From a gamma proteobacterium HTCC2207 (GTDB lineage Bacteria > Pseudomonadota > Gammaproteobacteria > Pseudomonadales > Porticoccaceae): 48,865 nucleotides of DNA. This document shows positions 8,222 to 18,139 of this stretch, in pieces (within the stretch, counting starts at the first letter, position 1; each line of letters opens with the position of its first letter). The translations under genes were made by a program, and so were the position numbers. The notes beneath the pieces were generated by a model. The model did no database searches. It saw only the letters and a list, made by a program, of their open reading frames with translations, and was not told the origin of the DNA. Location of the stretch: NCBI GenBank assembly GCA_905181925.1, contig CAJIZU010000028.1:1-48865 (forward strand). The letters run 5' to 3'.

Positions 8222-10057
8222 TTAGGGGTTCAATGGGCGCGCATTGCCTTGTTGAAATTCGCCCCATTGTGCTTTCCGTTTAACAATTCCGTCTTCAAGA
8301 GTGAGGATTCCTGTTGATCCAAATAACGGCATTTTTGGCTCTAGCTGCAGGTTATTTATATTACGGTGAACCAAAAAGGTGTCATAGCCCATCGCATAAA
8401 GTTGCCGATATGCTGTGTGCATAGATGTGTCAGAGCTGAGTTCGGCGCTCAGATGTCCTGAGAAGGTCCACGGCATAGCAGTAAATTTTATGCCACTAAG
8501 GTCTCTGTCTAGATCTGACCGTTGAATGCCATTATAAATTTTCGAGCTCGAATAGACGGGTAAACCCGATGCATACAGAAATTCCAATGCGGGCTTGATT
8601 TGCCGAGCCCTGTCCGGGTATCCCAACAACACAACGAAATCTATATCCTGACGACGACGAGGGGTATAGATAACCTGACTGTTTACAAAACGTCTCAGTT
8701 CAATACCACGCTTTTCACTCAAATCTATTTGAAGAGGAGGTTTAAGAAACTTAGTAAAGTCCTTTACTGAATCAGAGTATAAAGACGAGCTAACAACACG
8801 CCCACCTCTGGCTTTCCATTTTTTTGTAAAATAATCGCTAGCCTGTTGTCCCCAGTTCTGCTCAGGAGCAATTAAAAATACTGATCTGTGACCTTGATTC
8901 CATGCTTTATCCGAGATCTGATCCATTTCATCTCGCGCTGAATTGCCAAACTGAAATAGATTTAATGATTGATAGGACTGCTCATTCTCAATGCGATTCA
9001 AACTAATTGTAGGTACTTTAAGGATTGGCATATTCATCAATGCTTTTACTTCAGCTTCGCGAATGCCACCTATAACCATCTCCGCACCCTCTTCTAATGC
9101 ATTGCTATAGGCCTGCTCGATGGTTAGCGAAGAAGTGTCATGGATTCTTACCGTTGGTGGTGAGCTATTCTTCTGCTGGTAAAGTTGATAATAGGCTTCC
9201 ATAAAACCATCTAAGAATGTTGAGCTGGGTCCTTTATACTGACCTTGAAGAGGTAGTAAAATGGCAATCTGACTAGGTGATGAGTGGTTGAGGCTTTGCT
9301 TGAACCAAGAGGGATTAACTATAGCTGCGGGATGATTAAAATGGATTGCTTTCCATTCAGCGAACTGTGATTTTTGCATTTGATGATTATTTTGATAACG
9401 ACGATTAGCATCTGCTAGTTGGCACCAGCCAGCCAGCGCCTTATCGGCGTTGTCCTGACAAGTCTGCAAATTGCTAGATGTTTGTGTCGCTAATTGACGC
9501 CAAATTTTATTGTGAACATTGGTAATATCAGCGTTATTTTCTAGTAATGCGCTGAGCGCTATAGAGTCGCTGATACTGGCTATACCGTCACCCAGTTGAG
9601 CATTTATATCGCTGCGTAAACTAAGCACTCGACGACGATATTGCTGCCCGAAATATAATTGTAGATCTAGAAAGCGCTGATTATCAATATTGAAAAGTGC
9701 TGCAGTTGGGTCGTTAAACTGTAAATTCAATTCGACGCTAATAAGAGAGAACTCGACAAATAACTGATCGTCAATATTATCTGTATTTACCAGTAACAGT
9801 GACTCAGCGCTTCTTTTAAGATTACCGTTTTGAGCGAACATAATTGCAACATCAAGCAGAGCTTTGTCGGGGGCTTCCAGCTGTTGCGCTTCACTAAATA
9901 AAAGCTCTATTTTCTGGTCTACGGTTATATCTACAGGTTTAGAGATATAGGCAACGGGAACTCTGCCACTTTCGTTAGTTGCTGTTGGCGCACAACCGCT
10001 AATAAAGGCTAAGATACACCCTAAATAAATAATCTGTGAAAGAAATTGGTTGCCCAT
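8222..10057 (-). CDS. lpoA: Penicillin-binding protein activator LpoA
   Basis: The 611-residue product is an outer-membrane lipoprotein of the LpoA (YraM) family, which reaches across the periplasm to activate the peptidoglycan synthase PBP1a. The signal peptide ends in the lipobox FISGC, lipidating C22; its N-region lacks basic residues, which is unusual. Residues of about 40-240 form a helical repeat (TPR-like) domain and about 265-600 a periplasmic-binding-protein-like domain opening with IAILLPLQGQYKG. The ATG is the only in-frame start after an upstream TGA. The start codon shares two bases with that of the divergent rsmI gene. yraN, diaA and dolP follow downstream. Confidence 0.93.
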   Translation of the reverse strand: MGNQFLSQIIYLGCILAFISGCAPTATNESGRVPVAYISKPVDITVDQKIELLFSEAQQLEAPDKALLDVAIMFAQNGNLKRSAESLLLVNTDNIDDQLFVEFSLISVELNLQFNDPTAALFNIDNQRFLDLQLYFGQQYRRRVLSLRSDINAQLGDGIASISDSIALSALLENNADITNVHNKIWRQLATQTSSNLQTCQDNADKALAGWCQLADANRRYQNNHQMQKSQFAEWKAIHFNHPAAIVNPSWFKQSLNHSSPSQIAILLPLQGQYKGPSSTFLDGFMEAYYQLYQQKNSSPPTVRIHDTSSLTIEQAYSNALEEGAEMVIGGIREAEVKALMNMPILKVPTISLNRIENEQSYQSLNLFQFGNSARDEMDQISDKAWNQGHRSVFLIAPEQNWGQQASDYFTKKWKARGGRVVSSSLYSDSVKDFTKFLKPPLQIDLSEKRGIELRRFVNSQVIYTPRRRQDIDFVVLLGYPDRARQIKPALEFLYASGLPVYSSSKIYNGIQRSDLDRDLSGIKFTAMPWTFSGHLSAELSSDTSMHTAYRQLYAMGYDTFLVHRNINNLQLEPKMPLFGSTGILTLEDGIVKRKAQWGEFQQGNARPLNP

Positions 10058-10904
10058 GAGTTCAAATCAATCCGGTACGTTATATGTTGTTGCCACGCCA
10101 ATCGGCAATCTAGGCGATATGGTACCTCGCGCGGTCCAGACTCTCCAGTCTGTTAGTGTAATTGCCTGCGAGGATACCCGCCACAGTAAAAAGCTGTTGG
10201 AGCATTTTAGTATCGATACGCCTTGCATTGCGTACCATGACCACACTGATCAAAGGAGTGCTAATAAAATTCTCACCCGTCTGGGCGGTGGTGAAGATGT
10301 TGCGTTAATTTCGGATGCGGGTACACCACTTATTTCGGACCCTGGCTACCGGCTGGTTGCACAAGCGCGCAGCCAAGGCGTTTCGGTTATTCCTATCCCT
10401 GGAGCGTGTGCGGCTATTTCCGCCTTAAGTGTTTCTGGCCTACCCACCGACAAATTTCGTTTTGTTGGGTTTTTAGCCGCAAAGACAGCGCAACGTAAAA
10501 ATATTTTAGAAACACTTAAGTCTGTACCTGACACTCTGGTCTTCTACGAGGCACCACACAGAATCTGCGCCACTCTTAAGGATCTAATTGATGTTTTTGG
10601 CTCCGACCGTATTGCTTTTATGGCAAGAGAAATCACTAAAACCTTTGAAACCTATATCTATGGAACTATCGGTGAGCTGTTCGAAAAAGTTAGCGCTGAT
10701 AGCAACCAGCAGAGAGGCGAAATCGTTTTAGTACTAGCAGGAAACGTTGTTAGCAACGATAGCTTATCTGCAGATGCTGAAAAAATTCTGAAATTGTTAA
10801 TTAGAGAACTGCCGCTCGCAAAAGCGGCGTCTCTTGCCGCCAAAATTACTGGCGGCGATAAAAAGCAACTTTATCAGCTGGCCTTAACACTACAGAATAA
10901 GTAG
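10056..10904 (+). CDS. rsmI: 16S rRNA (cytidine-1402-2'-O)-methyltransferase RsmI
   Basis: The protein of about 282 residues is RsmI, the tetrapyrrole-methylase-fold enzyme that 2'-O-methylates C1402 in the 16S rRNA decoding centre using S-adenosylmethionine. Family motifs are LYVVATPIGNLGDM at the N-terminus, ACEDTRHSKKLL, ISDAGTPLISDPGYRLV and PGACAAISALSVSG. I start at the ATG at 10056 (MSSNQSG) rather than the track's TTG at 10050, because the ATG begins the conserved lead-in directly; the ribosome-binding site is weak for both. The gene is divergent from lpoA, as in relatives, but here the start codons physically overlap. It converges on maeB with only 13 bases between the stops. Confidence 0.95.
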   Translation: MSSNQSGTLYVVATPIGNLGDMVPRAVQTLQSVSVIACEDTRHSKKLLEHFSIDTPCIAYHDHTDQRSANKILTRLGGGEDVALISDAGTPLISDPGYRLVAQARSQGVSVIPIPGACAAISALSVSGLPTDKFRFVGFLAAKTAQRKNILETLKSVPDTLVFYEAPHRICATLKDLIDVFGSDRIAFMAREITKTFETYIYGTIGELFEKVSADSNQQRGEIVLVLAGNVVSNDSLSADAEKILKLLIRELPLAKAASLAAKITGGDKKQLYQLALTLQNK

Positions 10905-10917
10905 CTCTTAAACAGAG

Positions 10918-13188
10918 TTACTTGGCCGCATGAATATCTGCGACGGTCAATGCCGTCATGTTAAAGATACCGCGCGATGAAACTGACGGAATAACAATGT
11001 GAGCAGGTTTGCGGAAGCCATTAATGAATGGGCCTATCAGTAGGGCATCAGTTAACGAGCGGATTAGACCCATTGCGATGTTGGCCGAGTCCAAACTTGG
11101 CATAACTAATACATTGGCACGACCTTCTAGGTTTGCCTGGGAATAAATGGTATCCCTTAGTGCTGGATTCAATGCGCTTAATACATGCATTTCACCATCA
11201 ATCTGCAACTCGGGATATTTTTTGCGTAATAATTCTGATGCTGTACGCATCTTCTTTGCCGAGCCGGCATTGGAAGTGCCGAAATTTGAGTGCGACAACA
11301 ATGCAACCTTTGGTTCGATGCCAAAGCGCGCCACTAAATCAACACTGGCTTCGGTTATCTTTACTAAATCTTCGGCAGAAGGGTCAACATTCATGGCAGT
11401 ATCTGCCAAGAATAGTGGGCCATCGGGCATTAATAACACCGCAGCGGAGGAGACTAACTGGTTCGGATCTTCAGGGCCGAGCAAATGCATAATTTCTCTC
11501 AGATGGAAATCGAAACGACCCACCTTGCCGCAGATAAGGCCGTCTGCATCATCATTAGCCACCATAACAGCAGCAATTGCAGTGTTGTCATCACGCATAA
11601 TCTTTCGTGCAGCGGCGACTGAAACGCCATCTCTCCCAACCATCTGATGGTATAGAGCGGCATACTCTTCATACTTTTCGTTGTCATCTGGATTAAAAAT
11701 CTCTACCTGCTGATCAAGATCAATGCGCAAGCCAAGTCGATCAATTTTCTCTGCCATCCGATCTCGGGCGCCGATCAAAACTGGAGTAGCGATACCTTCA
11801 TCAATAACAGCCTGGACTGCTAAAAGCACATCTTCATTTTCACCCTCTGCATAAACGATTCGTGCTGGGGATTTTTTTGCAACCTCAATAATAGGCTGCA
11901 TAAAAAGACCCGCTTGATTGACGAATTCATGCAACGTTTGTTTGTATGATTCTAAGTCCTCGATTGGTCTAGTGGCGACACCACTGGCCATGGCAGCCTT
12001 TACTACAGCCATCGGGACCACCTCTATTAAGCGCGGATCAAAGGCTTTTGGAATCAGATACTCTGGGCCAAACGTGAGTTTTTCATCAGCATAGGCCGCA
12101 GCAACAACGTCCGATGTTTCCATCGTAGCAAGATCAGCAATAGCACGAACCGCAGCCATTTTCATCTCTTCGTTGATGGTTGAGGCGCCACAATCTAGAG
12201 CGCCACGAAAGATAAATGGGAAGCACAAAACGTTATTGACCTGGTTGGGGTAATCTGAGCGACCTGTGGCTAAAATTGCATCCGGACGGGCAGCTATAGC
12301 GTCTTCGGGCATAATTTCTGGAATTGGATTAGACATGGCCAAAATAATAGGTTTTTCACCCATTTTTTTCAGTAGATCACCATTAAGAACACCCGGGCCT
12401 GAGAGGCCCATAAATAGATCTGCGCCCACAATGGCGTCTTCGATAGTACGATCACTGGTTTCTATTGCATAGTCTTCTTTCCAGGGGTTCATGCCTTTCG
12501 TACGACCTTTATAGATAACACCGGTACGATCAATCATTCGAACATTTTTCTTCTGAAGTCCCATACTAACCAGTAAGTCGACACAGGCAATACTGGCAGC
12601 ACCCGCACCAGAGACTACCAGTTTCACGTCTTCAAATTTCTTTTCTACAATACGAAGACCATTGTAAATAGCCGCGGCAGCGACAATGGCAGTCCCATGT
12701 TGATCGTCATGAAACACCGGAATCTTCATCCGTTGTCGAAGTTTTTCTTCAACCATAAAACATTCGGGCGCTTTAATATCTTCTAGATTAATACCCCCAA
12801 AGGTTGGTTCGAGTGATGCGATAATATCGACGAGTTTGTCTACATCTGTCTCGTCAATTTCGATATCAAAAACATCAATGTTGGCGAATTTTTTGAACAG
12901 TACCGCCTTGCCTTCCATAACCGGTTTAGACGCTAGAGCACCGATATTACCCAAGCCAAGAACGGCACTACCATTGGTGATTACGCCGACTAAATTACCT
13001 CTCGCGGTAACCGATGCAACAGCAGTAGGATTTTCTTGAATGAGTTCGCAGGCATAAGCTACGCCAGGAGAATAGGCCAGAGAAAGGTCTCTTTTGTTGG
13101 CTAATGGTTTAGTTGGCCTAATCTCTAATTTTCCAGGAACTGGATGAGTATGGTATTTAAGTGCACTCTCTTTAAAGGAGTCGGTCAT
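10918..13188 (-). CDS. maeB: NADP-dependent malic enzyme with phosphotransacetylase-like domain
   Basis: This 756-residue protein is a MaeB-type malic enzyme that oxidatively decarboxylates malate to pyruvate with NADP. The malic enzyme half (about 1-425) includes [12 protein letters not shown], the catalytic region [11 protein letters not shown] and a dinucleotide-binding [11 protein letters not shown]. The C-terminal half (about 430-750) is a phosphate-acetyltransferase-like domain, which in this class is regulatory and senses acetyl-CoA rather than catalysing transfer. The length is the family's. An AGGA site precedes the ATG. It feeds NADPH and pyruvate to biosynthesis during growth on C4 acids. 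It occupies the place next to rsmI where relatives often have rnpB or the mraZ cluster. Confidence 0.95.
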   Translation of the reverse strand: MTDSFKESALKYHTHPVPGKLEIRPTKPLANKRDLSLAYSPGVAYACELIQENPTAVASVTARGNLVGVITNGSAVLGLGNIGALASKPVMEGKAVLFKKFANIDVFDIEIDETDVDKLVDIIASLEPTFGGINLEDIKAPECFMVEEKLRQRMKIPVFHDDQHGTAIVAAAAIYNGLRIVEKKFEDVKLVVSGAGAASIACVDLLVSMGLQKKNVRMIDRTGVIYKGRTKGMNPWKEDYAIETSDRTIEDAIVGADLFMGLSGPGVLNGDLLKKMGEKPIILAMSNPIPEIMPEDAIAARPDAILATGRSDYPNQVNNVLCFPFIFRGALDCGASTINEEMKMAAVRAIADLATMETSDVVAAAYADEKLTFGPEYLIPKAFDPRLIEVVPMAVVKAAMASGVATRPIEDLESYKQTLHEFVNQAGLFMQPIIEVAKKSPARIVYAEGENEDVLLAVQAVIDEGIATPVLIGARDRMAEKIDRLGLRIDLDQQVEIFNPDDNEKYEEYAALYHQMVGRDGVSVAAARKIMRDDNTAIAAVMVANDDADGLICGKVGRFDFHLREIMHLLGPEDPNQLVSSAAVLLMPDGPLFLADTAMNVDPSAEDLVKITEASVDLVARFGIEPKVALLSHSNFGTSNAGSAKKMRTASELLRKKYPELQIDGEMHVLSALNPALRDTIYSQANLEGRANVLVMPSLDSANIAMGLIRSLTDALLIGPFINGFRKPAHIVIPSVSSRGIFNMTALTVADIHAAK

Positions 13189-13204
13189 GGGAATATCCTG
13201 TGAC

Positions 13205-13227
13205 GGCGTGGAAATACGCCATTTTTT
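13205..13227 (+). terminator. Hairpin with T-run in the maeB leader region
   Basis: GGCGT / ACGCC arms around a six-base loop are followed by six T residues when read on the plus strand. It would terminate transcripts antisense to maeB; on the minus strand it folds in the maeB leader. The five-base stem is short, so the call is tentative. The rest of 13228-13432 shows nothing I recognise. Confidence 0.3.
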
Positions 13228-13432
13228 ATAGGTAAGCTAAAATTTGTGGCGCATTTTAACGTTGAAGCCCCTCAAATAGCCAACTAGAATACGGTTAGGC
13301 TTGTAATTAAGACTAATTCATAAAAGAATACGCCTGCTTGAACTATTCGGTTTGCGTTTATGAAGGGCCGCTGTAGTTTTTTGCGAATACTATTTTTATT
13401 TGATTCAATAAATCAATGGATTTTGACTATTT

Positions 13433-13912
13433 ATGACTATGCACTTTATTTTTCCTTACGCTTCAAAACCTGTATCGATCACCCAAAACATGTGTGACCA
13501 CAACGGCCATATGAATGTTTTGTTTTATTCGCAAATATTTGGCGAATCTATGGATGACTTTTACGCCGGGACCTTAGGTTTCTCTGGAGAGTATTTTGAC
13601 TCTGGATTCTCGTCGTTCTCGCTGGAAGACAATATCAAATATGTAAAGGAGTGTTTGTTAGATGAGATTATAGTGACGCGATACAGGCTGCACCGAGTCA
13701 ATAAAAAACTGATCCATCTCACGGCGGTGATGCTTAATGAAGAAGACCAGCTGTGTGCGATTTATGAAACCATACTGGGTCATATTGATATGAAATCACG
13801 AAAAACAGCGCCAATGGCCGGGCCGTTTTTCGATAATTTGTACCAAATCATGGAAGAGCATAATCAGCGGGAAATCAATATTCCTTTAAGGCTACAGATC
13901 AAAGAAATTTGA
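13433..13912 (+). CDS. Hotdog-fold acyl-CoA thioesterase-like protein
   Basis: The 159-residue product resembles the 4-hydroxybenzoyl-CoA thioesterase class of single-hotdog proteins. The active-site helix motif appears as CDHNGHMNVLFYSQIF (about 21-36), with the aspartate-to-methionine spacing typical of the group, and a hydrophobic beta pattern continues through the domain. Proteins of this kind hydrolyse acyl-CoA esters; similar ones occur fused to or beside carnitine dehydrogenases. No substrate can be named from the neighbours, a malic enzyme and a cation symporter. The start could be ATG 13433 or ATG 13439. No clear ribosome-binding site is seen. Confidence 0.75.
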   Translation: MTMHFIFPYASKPVSITQNMCDHNGHMNVLFYSQIFGESMDDFYAGTLGFSGEYFDSGFSSFSLEDNIKYVKECLLDEIIVTRYRLHRVNKKLIHLTAVMLNEEDQLCAIYETILGHIDMKSRKTAPMAGPFFDNLYQIMEEHNQREINIPLRLQIKEI

Positions 13913-14005
13913 TCTAAATATATTCAGTGCATTTATAGTTTTGCGCATTGCAACCTGCCCTGTACCATGAAACATTGCGCCCTATAATAAGAATGGAGAA
14001 AAATT

Positions 14006-15439
14006 TTGGAAGCCTTTGTAAATTATCTGAATAGTATTATCTGGAGTTCAGCACTTATCTATCTGTGCTTGGGCACAGGCTTATATTTTTCGATCCGCAC
14101 CCGCTTTTTACAGATAAGGCACTTTCGCCACATGATAGCGTTGATGTTTCAAGGCAAAAGCTCTGAATCGGGAGTGTCCTCGTTTCAGGCCTTGGCGATC
14201 TCTCTGTCTGGTCGTGTTGGCACCGGTAACATTGCAGGTGTAGCCACCGCGATTGCCATGGGCGGCCCGGGAGCGGTGTTCTGGATGTGGTTAGTAGCCT
14301 TTCTCGGCGCATCCACTGCCTATGTGGAAGCGACATTGGCGCAAATATACAAAGAAAAAGATGAAAAAGGCATGTACCGCGGTGGCCCAGCTTACTTTAT
14401 CGAGAAGGCGATGGGCCAAAAATGGTATGCCTGGCTGTTTGCTGTATCCACGATTATTGCGGTTGGCTTTTGTCTACCCGGTATTCAAGCTAACAGCATT
14501 GTCGCTGCTGCTGAAAATGCCTGGGGTGTTTCGCCCGTGGTGGCGGCTTCAGTCATTGCCGTCGGTGTGGCTGCAATTGTTTTTGGTGGTGTTAGACGTA
14601 TTGCGCGCTTTACCCAAGTCGTAGTGCCGGTCATGGCGCTCGGTTATATTGTCATTGCACTGCTCGTGATGTCGGCTAACTATGAAAAAATTCCAGCTAT
14701 GTTTGGTTTGATTATCGACAGTGCCTTTGGCTTTGATGCTGGTTATGGTGCGATTATTGGTATGGCCATTCAGTGGGGCGTTAAACGTGGTATATATTCT
14801 AATGAGGCCGGTCAAGGAACAGCACCTCATGCCGCAGCAGCAGCAGAGGTATCTCATCCGGCTAAGCAGGGTTTAGTCCAAGCCTTCTCGGTATACATTG
14901 ATACGTTCTTCGTATGCACCGCTACTGCTTTTATGATCTTACTCACTGGTCTTTACAACGTCCAAGGCCCTGACGGTGTCATGCTCTATACCGGTCTAGC
15001 CGGAGTAGAGGCAGGCCCCATTTATGTGCAAAGTGCCTTTGAGACCATATTACCGGGGTTGGGTGCTAGTCTGTTGGCAATTTCACTGTTCTTTTTCGCA
15101 TTCACCACGATTTTGGCTTATTACTACATCGCCGAGACCAACGTTCCTTACATTAACCGTTCAGTTCACCGTCCTTGGTTGATGATCTTTTTAAAATGGT
15201 TAGTACTTACTTCCGTCATGTACGGTGGCATCAAGTCTGCCGACCTAGCATGGGCCTTGGGTGATGTTGGCGTAGGCGTTATGGCCTGGTTAAATATAGT
15301 GGCGATCTTAATTCTGCAGCGGCCGGCATTATTGGCGCTAAAAGACTACGAGACGCAACTTAAAGACGGCATTGATCCGACGTTTGATGCAGCGGCTGTG
15401 GGTATCAAAAATGCTGATTTTTGGGTAAAAGAGAAGTAG
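14006..15439 (+). CDS. Alanine or glycine:cation symporter (AGCS family)
   Basis: This 477-residue inner-membrane protein is a member of the AGCS family that imports alanine or glycine with sodium or protons. It has about eleven hydrophobic segments and the family landmarks FQALAISLSGRVGTGNIAGV near residue 70, GPGAVFWMW, and the KRGIYSNEAGQGTAPHAAAAA signature near residue 270. The TTG start at 14006 is set by a GGAGA ribosome-binding site seven bases upstream; the first residues MEAFVNYLNSIIWS fit the family. It is a single-gene unit closed by a strong terminator. Whether alanine or glycine is preferred cannot be told. Confidence 0.93.
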   Translation: MEAFVNYLNSIIWSSALIYLCLGTGLYFSIRTRFLQIRHFRHMIALMFQGKSSESGVSSFQALAISLSGRVGTGNIAGVATAIAMGGPGAVFWMWLVAFLGASTAYVEATLAQIYKEKDEKGMYRGGPAYFIEKAMGQKWYAWLFAVSTIIAVGFCLPGIQANSIVAAAENAWGVSPVVAASVIAVGVAAIVFGGVRRIARFTQVVVPVMALGYIVIALLVMSANYEKIPAMFGLIIDSAFGFDAGYGAIIGMAIQWGVKRGIYSNEAGQGTAPHAAAAAEVSHPAKQGLVQAFSVYIDTFFVCTATAFMILLTGLYNVQGPDGVMLYTGLAGVEAGPIYVQSAFETILPGLGASLLAISLFFFAFTTILAYYYIAETNVPYINRSVHRPWLMIFLKWLVLTSVMYGGIKSADLAWALGDVGVGVMAWLNIVAILILQRPALLALKDYETQLKDGIDPTFDAAAVGIKNADFWVKEK

Positions 15440-15456
15440 GATAATGAAGATTTAAT

Positions 15457-15486
15457 AAAAAGGCCGCTTACAGAGCGGCCTTTTTT
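15457..15486. terminator. Bidirectional intrinsic terminator between the symporter and rnt
   Basis: AAAAAGGCCGCT and AGCGGCCTTTTT form a perfect stem around a five-base loop, with a T-run on each strand. It lies between the convergent symporter gene and rnt and can end transcription from both sides. Confidence 0.93.
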
Positions 15487-15515
15487 ATGTCACCGGTCTG
15501 AAGCCTGATTATTAA

Positions 15516-16157
15516 TTAGTTATTTGGTGGCCAGCCACCTAATTCTTTCCAACGATTCACAATGCCACAAAAAAGCTCTGCGGTTTTGATGGTGTCATAC
15601 AAGGCACTGTGCGCATCATTATTATTAAAATCGATTCCTGCGGCTTTGCAGGCTTTGGCTAATACGGTTTGCCCATAGGCAAGTCCCGCTAGGCTAGCGG
15701 TGTCAAAACAAGAAAATGGGTGAAAGGGGCTGCGCTTTATATCGCAACGATTAATGGCCGCATTCACAAAACCAAGATCAAAGTGGGCGTTGTGAGCAAC
15801 CATGACCGCACGAGTACATCCAGTGTTCGATACTTCTTGACGAATGGGTTGAAAAATCTCACGAAGTGCTTCACCTTCTTCCTCGGGATCCCGATCTGGG
15901 TCGTAAAGATCAATACCAGTAAATTCTAGTGCGGCATCTTCAACAATGGCACCCGGAAAAGGCTCAATATTTTTACTGTAACTTTCTTTTATTTGTAAGT
16001 TGCCTTGACCGTCCATTTCTAGAATAACCGCAGCAATTTCTAGCAGGGCATTTTTATGAGAATTAAAGCCCCCGGTCTCTACATCAACCACAACCGGTAA
16101 AAAGCCACGGAAGCGCTTGGCCATAAATGTATCGGTCGTTTCATTAATCATATCCAT
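15516..16157 (-). CDS. rnt: Ribonuclease T
   Basis: The 213-residue product is RNase T, a DEDDh-family 3'-5' exoribonuclease that trims tRNA and other stable RNA ends. The acidic motif VVVDVETGGFN (21-31) supplies the first aspartate and glutamate, MVAHNAHFDLGF the second motif, and the H-x4-D motif appears as AHSALYDTIKTAELF near the C-terminus. Its ATG overlaps the pyrC stop codon by one base (TAATG), so the two genes are translationally coupled. The length is normal. Confidence 0.95.
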   Translation of the reverse strand: MDMINETTDTFMAKRFRGFLPVVVDVETGGFNSHKNALLEIAAVILEMDGQGNLQIKESYSKNIEPFPGAIVEDAALEFTGIDLYDPDRDPEEEGEALREIFQPIRQEVSNTGCTRAVMVAHNAHFDLGFVNAAINRCDIKRSPFHPFSCFDTASLAGLAYGQTVLAKACKAAGIDFNNNDAHSALYDTIKTAELFCGIVNRWKELGGWPPNN

Positions 16158-17191
16158 TATTCCATCAGCTTCCAGTTGAGTGTGGTACCCGCGCCCAGTG
16201 GAATGACCTGGGTATCTTCAAACGGCAGGCTGTCGGGCAATTGCCAAGACTGCTTTTTCAACTCAATAGTTGTCTTATTGTGTGGTAAGCCATAAAAATC
16301 AGGACCATTGGTGCTTGCAAAAGCTTCGAGTTTGCCAAGTGCATTGGCTTGATCAAAAACTTCTGCATATAACTCTATGGCGGCATGGTGACTGAAACAG
16401 CCGGCGCAGCCACAGGCACTCTCTTTAGCCCCTTGGGTATGGGGCGCTGAATCAGTGCCTAGAAAAACTTTGTGACTGCCACTGGTGGCGATGTTAATCA
16501 ATGCTTGCTGGTGAATGTCGCGTTTTAAAATAGGCAGACAGAAAAGATGAGGTCGAATACCCCCGACCAACATGTCATTTCGGTTATATAGCAAGTGCTG
16601 TGGGGTAATAGATGCGGCGACATTATCACCGGCACTTAATACGAAATCGGCGCCTTGCTTTGTTGTAATGTGCTCCATGACGATTCTTAGTTTTGGAAAC
16701 TTCGCCACGATAGACCGCAAATGACGCTCAATAAATACTGCTTCGCGATCAAAGATATCGATATCTGGAGTGGTAACTTCGCCATGCATTTGCAGCACCA
16801 TGCCTACCTCTTGCATGGCTGCAAATACTGCGTGCATGTTATCAAGATTGGTAACACCTGAGTCAGAGTTGGTGGTAGCACCGGCTGGGTAATACTTGCA
16901 ACCATAAATAAAGCCGCTTTTGGCAGCGGCAATGATGTCATCAGGACTGGTATTATCAGTCAGATACAGCACCATAAGTGGCTGCCAAGCAGAACCCTCA
17001 GGGCGCTGAGCAAGAATGCGTTCACGATAGTCGCGTGCTCTGTTGACGTTGATCACTGGTGGTGTAAGGTTGGGCATTATGATGCCCCGGCCAAAGCCTC
17101 TTGACGCTGCTGGAACCGTGGTGCTCAAGGCCTGATTATCTCGTAAGTGGAGATGCCAGTCGTCAGGTTGGATCAGTGTTATTGTATCCAT
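16157..17191 (-). CDS. pyrC: Dihydroorotase, class II
   Basis: The 344-residue product is PyrC, the zinc enzyme that interconverts carbamoyl-aspartate and dihydroorotate in pyrimidine synthesis. The metal-binding WHLHLR motif gives H13 and H15, the carboxylated lysine is K99 in GCKYYPAG, and further metal ligands lie in LQMHGEV and [14 protein letters not shown] holds the catalytic aspartate. Size and architecture are those of the enterobacterial class II form. rnt follows with a one-base overlap, the same pair found in many relatives. Confidence 0.96.
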   Translation of the reverse strand: MDTITLIQPDDWHLHLRDNQALSTTVPAASRGFGRGIIMPNLTPPVINVNRARDYRERILAQRPEGSAWQPLMVLYLTDNTSPDDIIAAAKSGFIYGCKYYPAGATTNSDSGVTNLDNMHAVFAAMQEVGMVLQMHGEVTTPDIDIFDREAVFIERHLRSIVAKFPKLRIVMEHITTKQGADFVLSAGDNVAASITPQHLLYNRNDMLVGGIRPHLFCLPILKRDIHQQALINIATSGSHKVFLGTDSAPHTQGAKESACGCAGCFSHHAAIELYAEVFDQANALGKLEAFASTNGPDFYGLPHNKTTIELKKQSWQLPDSLPFEDTQVIPLGAGTTLNWKLME

Positions 17192-17296
17192 TAAAAAGGG
17201 TCCGCTGTTATCACGTGAATGCTACCGTAAATGAAGGCTGCATAATAGGTTTTGTGAAAAAGTAAGCGTAATCAATTAGCCACTAGAGCCATCTCT

Positions 17297-18103
17297 ATGA
17301 ATATAACGCTATTAACTAACCGAGATTTAGCCAGCCATTTGGCGCTAAGTTATCTGAGTAAAAGGCTCAAAGGACATAATTTCTCGTTATTTATTTCAGA
17401 AAGAGTGGGTGCCGAGCAGAAATTGCCAGCTGAGTTAGTTGAATTAGCGCTTTTTGAACGAGAACTTTTAAATGATGGGCGCCCTAGTTTTACCCAGTTA
17501 GCAGAGCAACTAGGGTGTCAGCTCCAAGACTTTGCTGATTGTGATAATCAAATTAATACGCCCACGGGATTAGGCAAAATATTATTCTCCCAACCTGATC
17601 TAATTATTTGTGTGCGCTTCGGCTTAATTCTTCAGCAACCAGTGATTGATTTACCAAGGTATGGAGTCATAAATCTTCACTCTGGCTCATTGCCGCACTA
17701 TCGTGGAGTCATGGCTACTTTTCGAGCGATGTTAAATGAAGACGTAGCGGTGAGTTCGACGCTTCACTATATTGATGATTCTAAGATCGACAATGGGCCA
17801 GTCATTGGTATTGTCTCGGTACCTTTAAAAACCGAGGTTTCATACACTTTAAATGTGCTCAATTTATATTATTCTGGTTGCGAAAATTTAATCTCTGCGG
17901 TGAACCAGATTAGCCGTGGTGATCAGCTTAAACAAACAGAACAGACAAAAGAAGGCTGTTATTACAGTTTTCCAAGCGAGGAGGAGCTATCTCAGTTCCA
18001 TCTTAAGGGGAATAAGTTATTCAATCGGTCGGAGATTGATACAATTAATCACTTATATGATCAATTTGAGACAAACAGTGAATCCCCAGCAGGCTTGGGT
18101 TAA
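17297..18103 (+). CDS. Formyltransferase-domain protein of unknown substrate
   Basis: The 268-residue protein has a formyltransferase fold. The catalytic triad of the family is visible: N126 and H128 in VINLHSGSLPHYRG, and D165 in KIDNGPVIG. It is neither PurN (present elsewhere in the window at 33230) nor Fmt: it lacks the Fmt C-terminal domain, and its first 100 residues do not show the usual folate-site lead-in. The LPHYRG segment recalls sugar-nucleotide and methionyl-tRNA formyltransferases. It ends 36 bases before argG on the same strand and may be cotranscribed with it. The acceptor substrate is unknown. Confidence 0.75.
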   Translation: MNITLLTNRDLASHLALSYLSKRLKGHNFSLFISERVGAEQKLPAELVELALFERELLNDGRPSFTQLAEQLGCQLQDFADCDNQINTPTGLGKILFSQPDLIICVRFGLILQQPVIDLPRYGVINLHSGSLPHYRGVMATFRAMLNEDVAVSSTLHYIDDSKIDNGPVIGIVSVPLKTEVSYTLNVLNLYYSGCENLISAVNQISRGDQLKQTEQTKEGCYYSFPSEEELSQFHLKGNKLFNRSEIDTINHLYDQFETNSESPAGLG

Positions 18104-18139
18104 CATTGCGCACTTATTAAAAATCTACGAGGTTATCTA

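Noticed and set aside
11147-11647. Plus-strand 166-residue ORF inside maeB
   Set aside because: Antisense shadow of the malic enzyme gene, whose frame is strongly supported by family motifs.
13913-14005. Possible glycine riboswitch before the alanine/glycine symporter
   Set aside because: The 93-base gap is short and shows none of the conserved glycine aptamer core sequences.
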